Under the pieces are notes generated by a model. That model worked only from the letters and a program-made list of their open reading frames with translations. It was not told the DNA's origin and made no database searches. A DNA stretch of 7,547 nt from Succinivibrio sp. (GTDB taxonomy: Bacteria > Pseudomonadota > Gammaproteobacteria > Enterobacterales > Succinivibrionaceae): the NCBI GenBank assembly GCA_017959135.1, contig JAGDBH010000101.1:1-7547 (forward strand), in the 5' to 3' direction. Positions 1 through 5,635 of the stretch are shown piece by piece; within the stretch, counting starts at the first letter, position 1, and every line of letters begins with the position of its first letter. Made by a program: the position numbers and the translations under genes.

Positions 1-290
1 GTTACGCCAGTAGCTTCATTAGTTCCTTTTAACTTCTGGACACCGATGAAATCATATCCAATACCTAAACCAAACCAGTCAGTAAAATTATACTCACCGT
101 AAAGCTTGATACCGTAGCCATCATCCTTATATTTAAGCTTTTCTCCGTCATCTACATCTGGGAAACTATGGTCAAAACCGTGAGCCCAGCCCAATGCACC
201 ACCAACGGTCCATGAATCAGGAACAGCTGCATTTGCAGAAGCACATGCAAAAGCAGTAATAACGGCGACAGCCAATACATTTAGTTTCAT
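1..290 (-). CDS. OmpA-like outer-membrane beta-barrel protein (5' part, runs off the left edge)
   Basis: The minus strand opens with an ATG at 288-290 and stays open to the window edge, giving 96 complete residues. Residues 1-21 form a clean Sec signal peptide: a short basic start, a hydrophobic stretch, and an ANA|AV cleavage site. The mature start resembles the OmpA transmembrane domain: SWTVGGALGWAHG is followed by a charged loop (FPDVDDGEKLKYKDD) and then alternating strands GYGIKLYGEYNF and FGLGIGYDFIGV, with aromatic girdle residues. This matches the first strands of E. coli OmpA in order and spacing. The product would sit in the outer membrane. Whether a C-terminal peptidoglycan-binding OmpA domain follows cannot be seen. 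An AAGGA Shine-Dalgarno (plus-strand 298-302) lies 7 nt before the start, which supports this ATG. The family call is firm; the specific porin name is not. Confidence 0.85.
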   Translation of the reverse strand, partial: MKLNVLAVAVITAFACASANAAVPDSWTVGGALGWAHGFDHSFPDVDDGEKLKYKDDGYGIKLYGEYNFTDWFGLGIGYDFIGVQKLKGTNEATGV

Positions 291-327
291 AATATAGTCC
301 TTCATAAAATTGAACATGAAATTGGTC

Positions 328-354
328 ATTATATTATACGTATGAATTATGCAA
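328..354 (-). promoter_or_regulatory. Putative sigma-70 promoter of the OmpA-like gene
   Basis: Reading the minus strand, TTGCAT (plus 349-354) is followed after 15 nt by a consensus TATAAT (plus 328-333). A second overlapping TATAAT sits at 333-338. The -10 lies 37 nt upstream of the ATG, which leaves a leader of about 30 nt. The 15-nt spacer is short, so the -10 is the more reliable half. The rest of the 303-552 gap is AT-rich and shows no convincing gene or strong terminator. Confidence 0.5.
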
Positions 355-552
355 GGTGGATAATAAGGGGGATTGGTTTTATATCAGGAACGTGAACTTT
401 TCGTCACTTTAGAAGAAAACCTAAGAATTAATACATATAAGTAAGATTTTTATTTGAAATTTAGTGAGTTAGATACTTATATACCTATGTTTAAAATTTC
501 AGCAACAAGTATCATACTGAAAATAAAGGTGATTATTAGATTTTAGACAAAT

Positions 553-1458
553 TTATCCTCCTTCCTGTTCCACCGTATCTAACACAAATTCTCGTTTAAA
601 AACATCCAGAAAAACGTTCGCCTGAGGACTTAGCGGATTATTTTTTCTCCATATAAGTTTCAGAGATGCCCTTGGAACACCGGTTAACGGTCTGAAAGTT
701 AATCCTTCATTATTCTCAGTTGAGACTAGTTTGCTGAAAATAAGGCAGATCCCGAGTCCCTCCTTAACAAAAAGAGTCCCATTATAGACAAGGTTATATG
801 TAGCTGTGATATTGAGTTTTGAATAGCTCTCTTCAGAAAACCATTGAGGAAAAAGCTGTTCGTAGCCCTGTTTAGATACAATAAGAGGCTCTTTTTCTAT
901 ATCAGCAAGACTTACTGCTTTCTTTTTAGCCAGAGGATGGTTTTCTTTCAGAAGAAGGCCCCACTGATCATATAAAGGAAGATCAATAATGTTATAACGG
1001 CTGTCACGAATATCGTGAACAGTAAAAGTAAGATCATCAAGACCTTTGTTAAGCCTTTCCAGAGCATCACTTGCATTGGCACTGTGAAGATGGGTACGGA
1101 TGTTTACTCCTTTCTCTTTTAATAGCATTACTGTCTTAGCTATATATCTTATTGAGTCTGACTCGGGACAGCCTATATACAGGTTACCATCCAGGCTTTT
1201 ATCTGAAGAGGCAAATTCTGCTTTAGTCTTTTCAACCAGGGAGAGTATATCTCTGGCTCTGTTTAAAAAAAGAATTCCGGCTTCTGTTAACTTGATGCTG
1301 TAGTTTGTGCGATGAAATAACTTTACATTAAGCTCATCCTCAAGCTCTTTAAGCTGACGAGACATGGTTGGCTGAGTCACGTGAAGATTCGATGCAGCCT
1401 TTGACATATTACCTACTCTGGCCATCTCTACAAAATAACGTAATACTCTGTTTTCCAT
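553..1458 (-). CDS. LysR-type transcriptional regulator
   Basis: A 301-residue protein with typical LTTR length and architecture. Residues 1-60 form the winged helix-turn-helix. The HTH is at about 18-37 (MSKAASNLHVTQPTMSRQL), followed by the conserved wing segment ELNVKLFHRT and LTEAG. A linker helix covers about 61-88, and residues 89-295 form the periplasmic-binding-protein-like effector domain (GNLYIGCPES, NHPLA, VKEGLGICLI). The start was chosen at the ATG at 1456-1458. It has AAGGA 7 nt upstream (plus 1466-1470) and begins MENRVLRYF, as LTTRs usually do. The in-frame GTG at 1480-1482 would add 8 residues and has no SD. The gene is divergent from a three-gene operon starting at 1599, so regulation of that operon, together with autoregulation, is the natural inference. 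The effector cannot be predicted. Neither a clear terminator nor an overlap is seen at the 3' end. Confidence 0.93.
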   Translation of the reverse strand: MENRVLRYFVEMARVGNMSKAASNLHVTQPTMSRQLKELEDELNVKLFHRTNYSIKLTEAGILFLNRARDILSLVEKTKAEFASSDKSLDGNLYIGCPESDSIRYIAKTVMLLKEKGVNIRTHLHSANASDALERLNKGLDDLTFTVHDIRDSRYNIIDLPLYDQWGLLLKENHPLAKKKAVSLADIEKEPLIVSKQGYEQLFPQWFSEESYSKLNITATYNLVYNGTLFVKEGLGICLIFSKLVSTENNEGLTFRPLTGVPRASLKLIWRKNNPLSPQANVFLDVFKREFVLDTVEQEGG

Positions 1459-1486
1459 TCTCGCTTCCTTATCACAGAACACACAG

Positions 1487-1492
1487 ATTATA
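1487..1492 (-). promoter_or_regulatory. Putative -10 box of the lysR gene
   Basis: A consensus TATAAT on the minus strand lies 28 nt before the chosen ATG, which gives a leader of about 20 nt. No acceptable -35 is found at 15-18 nt, only an A-tract, so this call rests on the -10 alone. Confidence 0.35.
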
Positions 1493-1517
1493 TCTGGCAG
1501 TTATTCACTTTTTTTAA

Positions 1518-1531
1518 TTCTAATTATAGAA
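1518..1531. promoter_or_regulatory. Candidate LysR operator dyad (T-N11-A)
   Basis: TTCTAATTATAGAA is a perfect inverted repeat (TTCTA-N4-TAGAA) in the short region between the divergent lysR gene and the flavoprotein operon. It satisfies the LTTR T-N11-A pattern. Its centre is about 50 nt upstream of the transcription start predicted from the -10 at 1564-1569. A second, shorter dyad, TTCT-AA-AGAA, occurs at 1569-1578, next to that -10. The region is very AT-rich, so chance dyads are possible. Assignment to this regulator is inference. Confidence 0.45.
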
Positions 1532-1540
1532 AATAAGTAA

Positions 1541-1569
1541 TGGAATAATTAAAAATCAGTTCATATACT
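1541..1569 (+). promoter_or_regulatory. Putative promoter of the flavoprotein-hydrolase-cupin operon
   Basis: TATACT at 1564-1569 is a good -10 (one mismatch) and is preceded after a 17-nt spacer by TGGAAT at 1541-1546, a poor -35. The expected start of transcription is near 1576, giving a leader of about 23 nt that contains the AGAGG SD at 1589-1593. A strong -10 with a weak -35 downstream of an LTTR-type dyad is what activator-dependent LysR promoters usually look like. Confidence 0.4.
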
Positions 1570-1598
1570 TCTAAAGAAAATGAAAAACAGAGGTATTT

Positions 1599-2141
1599 AT
1601 GGCAAAAAACATTCTGATTGTATCTTCAAGTTTAAGAGCGGGAAGCAATTCAGAGCTTATTTCTAAGGAAGTTGAGCGAGGAGCGATATCTGCAGGAAAC
1701 AATGTTGAATTTCTGTCACTTAAGGATAAAAAAATCGACTTCTGCATAGGCTGTTTAAAATGCCAGAAACAAGGGAAATGCATTCTTAAAGATGATATGG
1801 AGCAGCTTATAGAGAAAGTAAATAATGCCGACACACTGGTGTTTTCAACACCTATTTATTACTACGAGATGTCAGGTGCACTCAAAACCTTTTTAGACCG
1901 CTGCAATCCTTTATATATCAGAGACTATCATTTTAGAGAGGTTTACCTGATTACATCATCAGCCGAGAATTCTGAAACAGTTTACCAAAGGGCCAAAAGT
2001 GGAGTCGAAGGATTTGTTGAGTGTTTCCCTAATTCAAAATTTATGGGGGTATTTTCAGGAGGCGGACTTACCAATCCTAAGGAAATAAATACTCACGAAG
2101 AAATTCTACAGAAAGCATTTGCTTTTGGAGAAAAGCTCTAA
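1599..2141 (+). CDS. NAD(P)H-dependent FMN oxidoreductase, flavodoxin fold, with Isf-type cysteine motif
   Basis: A 180-residue flavodoxin-like protein of the NADPH-dependent FMN reductase/iron-sulfur flavoprotein superfamily. Residues 1-20 carry strand 1 and the FMN phosphate loop (NILIVSSSLRAGSNSEL). Residues 79-101 carry the flavin-ring loop and dimer helix (VFSTPIYYYEMSGALKTFLDR). Four cysteines, C49, C52, C55 and C61, have CX2CX2CX5C spacing, followed by the DDM signature. This is the spacing I recall for the [4Fe-4S] site of archaeal Isf proteins, so the protein may hold a cluster as well as FMN; many bacterial relatives with this motif are annotated simply as oxidoreductases. There is no signal peptide, so it acts in the cytoplasm, probably reducing flavin, a quinone or a bound organic substrate with NAD(P)H. 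AGAGG lies 5 nt before the ATG. It is the first gene of the operon under the divergent LysR. The family is secure; the substrate is unknown. Confidence 0.9.
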   Translation: MAKNILIVSSSLRAGSNSELISKEVERGAISAGNNVEFLSLKDKKIDFCIGCLKCQKQGKCILKDDMEQLIEKVNNADTLVFSTPIYYYEMSGALKTFLDRCNPLYIRDYHFREVYLITSSAENSETVYQRAKSGVEGFVECFPNSKFMGVFSGGGLTNPKEINTHEEILQKAFAFGEKL

Positions 2142-2161
2142 CAATGCAGGAGAAATGCATA

Positions 2162-3130
2162 ATGAGAAAATTTAAGTTAAAAACTCTAACTCTATCAGTT
2201 CTAATGGCATTCTCTCTACAGCTTAACGCTGCAGATATGAACATATATAGCGATGGAGAATCAGAACTAACTCAAAACTATATCCAGACAACAATGGATC
2301 AGTACTTTCATCCTGTAAAAAAAGGCGTAAAACCTCAATTCAGACCAGTTAACGGCTGGGTAAGAGAATCTTTTACCGTTGATAAGGTACCAACTGAAAA
2401 GTACACCCAGAACATTTACAACAACAAGAGGGTATTACTTCAGTGTCATGGTGGCGGCTATATTCTTGGCTTAAACGACAATTACCGTAAATTTGCATTA
2501 CTTCAGGCTAATGCTTTGAAAGCAGACAAAGTCTATACCTTTGATTACCGTCATGCCCCTAAGTATCTATATCCTAGTGCTTTAGAAGATGCAGTAAGTG
2601 TTTACAAAAAAATACTTGCTGACGGAGTTAACCCAGAAAACATCATCATTGCCGGTGATTCTGCAGGTGGCAACCTTGCACTTGTACTCAGCCTAAAACT
2701 GAAAGAGATGGGAATTCCTCAACCACGTGGTCTTGTATTGCTATCACCATGGACTGCCATGAATACACTTCCATCTCATAAAGATAACAGTACAAAAGAT
2801 AAGGTCCTAGGAGACAATACTCCTCTGAATGCTGAAATAGGAAAAATCAGCTATGCCAACGGCATAAAACCGGAGGATCCTCGACTGTCTCCATTATATG
2901 CAGATCTTAAGGGACTACCTCCTATGCTGATTCAGACAGGAAGCTATGAACTTCTATATTCAGACAGTGTAATGCTAAAGGAAGCTCTAGATAAAGCTAA
3001 TGTTTATTCTGAACTTAAGGTTTATAAAGGAATGCCGCACGATTTCCCTTTAGTTCTTCCTGAATTACCACAAACTAAAGAGTCATTCAGTGATTTTTCA
3101 GAATTTGCTGACAATATTTTTTCAAAATAA
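2162..3130 (+). CDS. Exported alpha/beta hydrolase (HSL-type esterase/lipase family)
   Basis: A 322-residue alpha/beta hydrolase of the hormone-sensitive-lipase group (alpha/beta hydrolase fold 3), which hydrolyses carboxyl esters. Visible landmarks are the oxyanion-hole HGGG at 96-99, the family segment FDYRHAPKYLYPSALEDA around 127-144, the nucleophile elbow GDSAGG at 165-170 (Ser167), the acid region GSYELLYSDS (Glu263 or Asp268), and the catalytic histidine in GMPHDF (His293). Residues 1-23 form a signal peptide (MRKFKLKT, hydrophobic core, LNA|AD), so the enzyme is probably periplasmic. The start was set at ATG 2162: AGGAG at 2148-2152 is 9 nt upstream, and this start puts the basic residues right at the front. 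The in-frame ATG at 2144 would overlap this SD and prepend six residues. The gap to the preceding gene is 20 bp, which supports one operon. The exact ester or lactone substrate cannot be told. Confidence 0.9.
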   Translation: MRKFKLKTLTLSVLMAFSLQLNAADMNIYSDGESELTQNYIQTTMDQYFHPVKKGVKPQFRPVNGWVRESFTVDKVPTEKYTQNIYNNKRVLLQCHGGGYILGLNDNYRKFALLQANALKADKVYTFDYRHAPKYLYPSALEDAVSVYKKILADGVNPENIIIAGDSAGGNLALVLSLKLKEMGIPQPRGLVLLSPWTAMNTLPSHKDNSTKDKVLGDNTPLNAEIGKISYANGIKPEDPRLSPLYADLKGLPPMLIQTGSYELLYSDSVMLKEALDKANVYSELKVYKGMPHDFPLVLPELPQTKESFSDFSEFADNIFSK

Positions 3131-3176
3131 TCATCAGGAAGAGCCTTAACGTCAATTTAAACTGAAGAGATAAAAG

Positions 3177-4067
3177 ATGAGAAATTTAAAAACATTCATG
3201 AAAAAGACTTTATTTGTCGGACTGCTTTTTGGTGGAATCATGAACGTTTATGCAATTCCTCAAGGAGATAATCAGAATATGAATAAAAAAGTAACACAGA
3301 CCGCAGGAAGAACAGTATTAGGACAGTTTGCCCCTGAATTTGCCCACTATAATGACGATGTTTTATTTGGAGAGAACTGGAACAATCGGGATTTAACACT
3401 AAAAACCAGAAGTCTCATTACCGTGGTCGCGCTCGTTTCTTCCGGTATTACCGACAGCTCCTTAAAATATCATCTTGAGAATGCAAAAAAGAATGGAGTA
3501 ACAAGAAAGGAGATTGCAGCAGCCATTACTCATATCTCATTCTATGCCGGATGGCCAAAAGCCTGGGCTGCTTTCAATCTTGCAAAAGAGGTCTGGACAG
3601 AGGAAAAGGAAAAAACAGACTCAGAGTTACCTCCAGAACTTGCAGAGTATCAGCAGGGAATGTTCTTCCCTATAGGCAAATACAATGAGGCCTACGCAAA
3701 ATACTTTACCAAAAAGAGTTATCTTGCTCCTTTATCCACAGAACAGGTCGGTATCTTCAATGTTACCTTTGAACCATCCTGTAGAAATAACTGGCATATT
3801 CACCACGCAACCAAAGGTGGCGGTCAGATTCTGATCGGCGTTGCCGGTGTAGGTTTATATAAAGAGGAAGGAAAGCCTATCGTAAAAATACTGCCAGGAG
3901 ATGTTATCAATATTCCTGCTAACGTAAAACACTGGCACGGAGCAGCTCCTGACGGATATTTCTCTCACCTTGCAGTAGAAGTATCCGGAGAAAACACATC
4001 TAACGAATGGCTGGATGCAGTTTCAGATGAAGAATATGAAAAGGAACTGGCAACCTTAAACAAGTAA
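3177..4067 (+). CDS. Exported carboxymuconolactone decarboxylase-family / cupin fusion protein
   Basis: A 296-residue two-domain protein. Residues 1-26 are a signal peptide (basic start, hydrophobic core, VYA|IP). Residues about 45-141 form an all-alpha CMD domain (RDLTLKTRSLITVVALV, then GVTRKEIAAAITHISFYAGWPKAWAAF). This domain has no CXXC pair, so it is not an AhpD-type peroxidase; His119 is a candidate functional residue. Residues about 180-270 form a cupin barrel with likely metal ligands His207, His209/210, Gln217 and His252/254 (WHIHHATKGGGQ and IPANVKHWHGAAPD). The HxH...Q...H set resembles that described for manganese cupins such as bacterial hydroxynitrile lyase, but that activity is not implied. 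The ATG at 3177 has GAAGAGA 6-7 nt upstream; the alternative Met8 has no SD. It lies 46 bp after the hydrolase gene and ends the operon. The domains are clear; the reaction is unknown, perhaps decarboxylation, isomerisation or lactone chemistry on a small cyclic compound. Confidence 0.88.
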   Translation: MRNLKTFMKKTLFVGLLFGGIMNVYAIPQGDNQNMNKKVTQTAGRTVLGQFAPEFAHYNDDVLFGENWNNRDLTLKTRSLITVVALVSSGITDSSLKYHLENAKKNGVTRKEIAAAITHISFYAGWPKAWAAFNLAKEVWTEEKEKTDSELPPELAEYQQGMFFPIGKYNEAYAKYFTKKSYLAPLSTEQVGIFNVTFEPSCRNNWHIHHATKGGGQILIGVAGVGLYKEEGKPIVKILPGDVINIPANVKHWHGAAPDGYFSHLAVEVSGENTSNEWLDAVSDEEYEKELATLNK

Positions 4068-4070
4068 GGA

Positions 4071-4505
4071 TCAGTACAGGTTTGGTCTTGCCTGAAGCTT
4101 TAGAATTTCGCTTACTTTCAGGGCCTGATTAGCCTTTTTGTAAAGAGCAGTAAGCTCATCCTTCTCAAAGTTTCCACAGGCCTGGAAGAAAAGATAGGAT
4201 CTGCCGTCAAAGTATGAAATCAGTCCAGAGCATGGTGCATTGTCTACATACTTAAAGGCAAAGCCTCTTAAGTCAACAACAGCCTTTAAATCCCAGCCTC
4301 GGTAGGTATCCATCATGTACTGGGCATACTGCTTGGTAGTAGAGAGATTGATGATTGGATCAAGAATCTGCAGAGAGGCCATCTTACCTCCCTGCTCGTT
4401 TATATAAGAAGCCTTATTTCCGACAACAATCTCCTCGAAGTCTTCAACTGCTGCATATGAACACAGAGAAAACATCATCAGAAATAGTGAAATAAGCTTC
4501 TTCAT
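4071..4505 (-). CDS. Small exported protein of unknown function, end of the ilv operon
   Basis: A 144-residue protein I do not recognise. Residues 1-18 form a Sec signal peptide (MKKLISLFLMMF, then CSYA|AV), leaving a mature protein of about 126 residues that is predicted to be periplasmic. It has two mature cysteines, C92 (APCSG) and C110 (QACGN), suitably placed for one disulfide, and a central aromatic-rich beta-like region (GFAFKYVDN, GLISYFDGRSYLFFQ) followed by a C-terminal helix (KDELTALYKKANQALKVSEILKL). No catalytic motif or transmembrane anchor is seen, and the signal-peptide cysteine is not in a lipobox. The start lies 8 bp after the ilvA stop. Its likely SD, AAGG at 4517-4520, overlaps the last codons of ilvA at an 11-nt spacing, so translation is probably coupled to ilvA. 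The stop codon is 3 bp from that of the convergent cupin gene. It is likely a real gene because of its signal peptide, length and placement. Confidence 0.75.
   Translation of the reverse strand: MKKLISLFLMMFSLCSYAAVEDFEEIVVGNKASYINEQGGKMASLQILDPIINLSTTKQYAQYMMDTYRGWDLKAVVDLRGFAFKYVDNAPCSGLISYFDGRSYLFFQACGNFEKDELTALYKKANQALKVSEILKLQARPNLY
4120..4139 (+). terminator. Candidate intrinsic terminator of the plus operon, inside the antisense gene
   Basis: On the plus strand AGGGC (4120-4124), a 7-nt loop and GCCTT (4132-4136) can form a 5-bp stem with one G-T pair, running straight into five T residues (4135-4139). It is 53 bp past the cupin stop codon, where a terminator is needed because the convergent gene starts 3 bp after that stop. 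The stem is short, so the call is tentative. Confidence 0.35.
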
Positions 4506-4513
4506 ATAAACAA

Positions 4514-5599
4514 TTACCTTACAAGCTGATGATAAGCTGTATTTGAGGTTACCTCTTCTACAGGGTAGTTAATAGCCTTGATAAACTCATTTACGCCCTC
4601 TTCCTTATCGGTAACATCAAGTCCGCACAGTACTGAACAGAACTCCAGACCGGTAATACGGAAGTGGAACAGAGTAATATTATATGAATTACCCAGAGTT
4701 TCAAGGAATCTTAGCAGTGCATTTGAAGTTGCAGGAAACTCAAACAGGAACAGTCTTTCATTAAGCTTAGATGAAGGATGACCGCCAACCATATAGCGGA
4801 TATGATCCTTTGCAAGACCATCGTCGGTAAGATCAGTTACCAGATATCCGTTCTTCTTTAAAGACTTGCAGATATCGTTAAGCTCTTTCTTACCCTCAGT
4901 AAGTTCAACTGATGCAAATACACGTGCTCTGTCTTCAGTATTATATCTGTAACTAAATTCTGTTACCACACGATCGCCTAAAGACTTGACCAGATCAAGG
5001 AAGGCACCGATCTTCTCAGGAATTTCAACAGACAGAATACCCTCTGACATCTCACCAACATCACAGCGCTCTGCAACCATACGTAAAGAATGGAACTTAA
5101 CGTTAGCGCCGGACAGAATTGCAATATGATTGCCTGACTTTATGTTGTTCTCGCGAACGTATTTCTTAAGACCAGCAAGTGATAAAGCTCCGCTAGGCTC
5201 GGCAATAGCACGGGTATCATCAAAGATATCCTTCATGGCAGCACAGATTTCATCATTTGAACAGGTAATGATGTCATCAAGATACTTGCTCAGTACTCTG
5301 AAGGTCTCGGTACCAGCCTTGCTTACAGCAACACCGTCAGCAAAGTGGGAAACATAACCGATATCAACAGGTGAACCTGCCTTCAGAGCAGCCTTCATAC
5401 ATGCAGAACCTTCAGCCTCAACACCGATAACCTTGATGTGAGGAAGAATTGCCTTGATATATGCAGCGATACCGGCAGCAAGACCGCCGCCACCGATCTG
5501 TACATAAATGGTATCAATGCTGTCACACTGGCCGATGAGTTCATGAGCAATTGTGCCCTGACCTGCGATAACATCAGGATCATCGTAAGGAGGAATCAT
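4514..5599 (-). CDS. ilvA: IlvA C-terminal fragment, possible restart product (361 aa)
   Basis: This is the open frame after the amber codon, counted from the first downstream ATG (5597-5599, protein start MIPPYDDPDV). It contains the rest of the catalytic fold, including VIAGQGT, the PLP-phosphate loop GGGGLAAG (fragment residues 36-43), ADGVAV, AEPSGA and the LSGAN motif (162-166). Two ACT-like threonine-dehydratase regulatory domains follow, at about 186-273 and 282-361 (EFPATSNALLRFLETLG, NITLFHFR), where isoleucine and valine bind in the family. It lacks the PLP lysine, so it has no dehydratase activity by itself. A purine stretch AAGAAG (plus 5609-5614) lies 9 nt before the ATG and is at best a weak SD, so independent translation is possible but unproven. 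Confidence 0.6.
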   Translation of the reverse strand: MIPPYDDPDVIAGQGTIAHELIGQCDSIDTIYVQIGGGGLAAGIAAYIKAILPHIKVIGVEAEGSACMKAALKAGSPVDIGYVSHFADGVAVSKAGTETFRVLSKYLDDIITCSNDEICAAMKDIFDDTRAIAEPSGALSLAGLKKYVRENNIKSGNHIAILSGANVKFHSLRMVAERCDVGEMSEGILSVEIPEKIGAFLDLVKSLGDRVVTEFSYRYNTEDRARVFASVELTEGKKELNDICKSLKKNGYLVTDLTDDGLAKDHIRYMVGGHPSSKLNERLFLFEFPATSNALLRFLETLGNSYNITLFHFRITGLEFCSVLCGLDVTDKEEGVNEFIKAINYPVEEVTSNTAYHQLVR

Positions 5600-5632
5600 G
5601 GTCAGATTCTTCTTTTTTGACAGCTGCTGAGC

Positions 5633-5635
5633 CTA
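5633..5635 (-). other. In-frame amber (TAG) codon within ilvA
   Basis: Reading the minus strand, the codons are TAT GAT TAG GCT CAG CAG. The codon aligns with a lysine of E. coli IlvA, in a variable surface helix; AAG, CAG, GAG, TAC and TAT are each one change away from TAG. Both flanks are in the same frame. Confidence 0.9.

Noticed and set aside
392..407. GTGA...TCAC dyad resembling a CRP site upstream of the OmpA-like gene
   Set aside because: The half-sites are separated by 8 nt instead of the 6 needed for CRP, and the outer bases do not match.
497..522. TTTCAG...CTGAAA hairpin after lysR, with an inner AGTATCATACT palindrome, as a terminator
   Set aside because: The stem is only 6 bp and mostly A-T, the loop is 14 nt, and the run after it is only four T then A. 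The inner palindrome would leave a 1-nt loop.
487..546. A 19-codon plus-strand frame (starts MFKISATS) in the 303-552 gap
   Set aside because: There is no SD, no recognisable feature and very AT-rich composition; chance is the simplest explanation.
1459..1482. Longer LysR start at the GTG at 1480-1482
   Set aside because: There is no SD before the GTG; the ATG at 1458 has AAGGA at 7 nt and gives the typical LTTR N-terminus.
1571..1834. Minus-strand 87-residue frame opposite the flavin oxidoreductase gene
   Set aside because: It is the complement of a well-supported conserved coding sequence, with no SD or family signature. The same applies to the plus-strand frames lying over lysR, ilvA and ilvD.
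2144..2161. ATG at 2144 as the hydrolase start
   Set aside because: It puts the strong AGGAG inside the coding sequence and adds a non-typical hexapeptide before a standard signal peptide; ATG 2162 fits better.
5615..5625. Slippery heptamer A AAA AAG in the ilvA frame, close to the amber codon (programmed frameshift?)
   Set aside because: It lies downstream of the TAG in the reading direction, so slipping there cannot bypass the stop, and both sides are already in the same frame.
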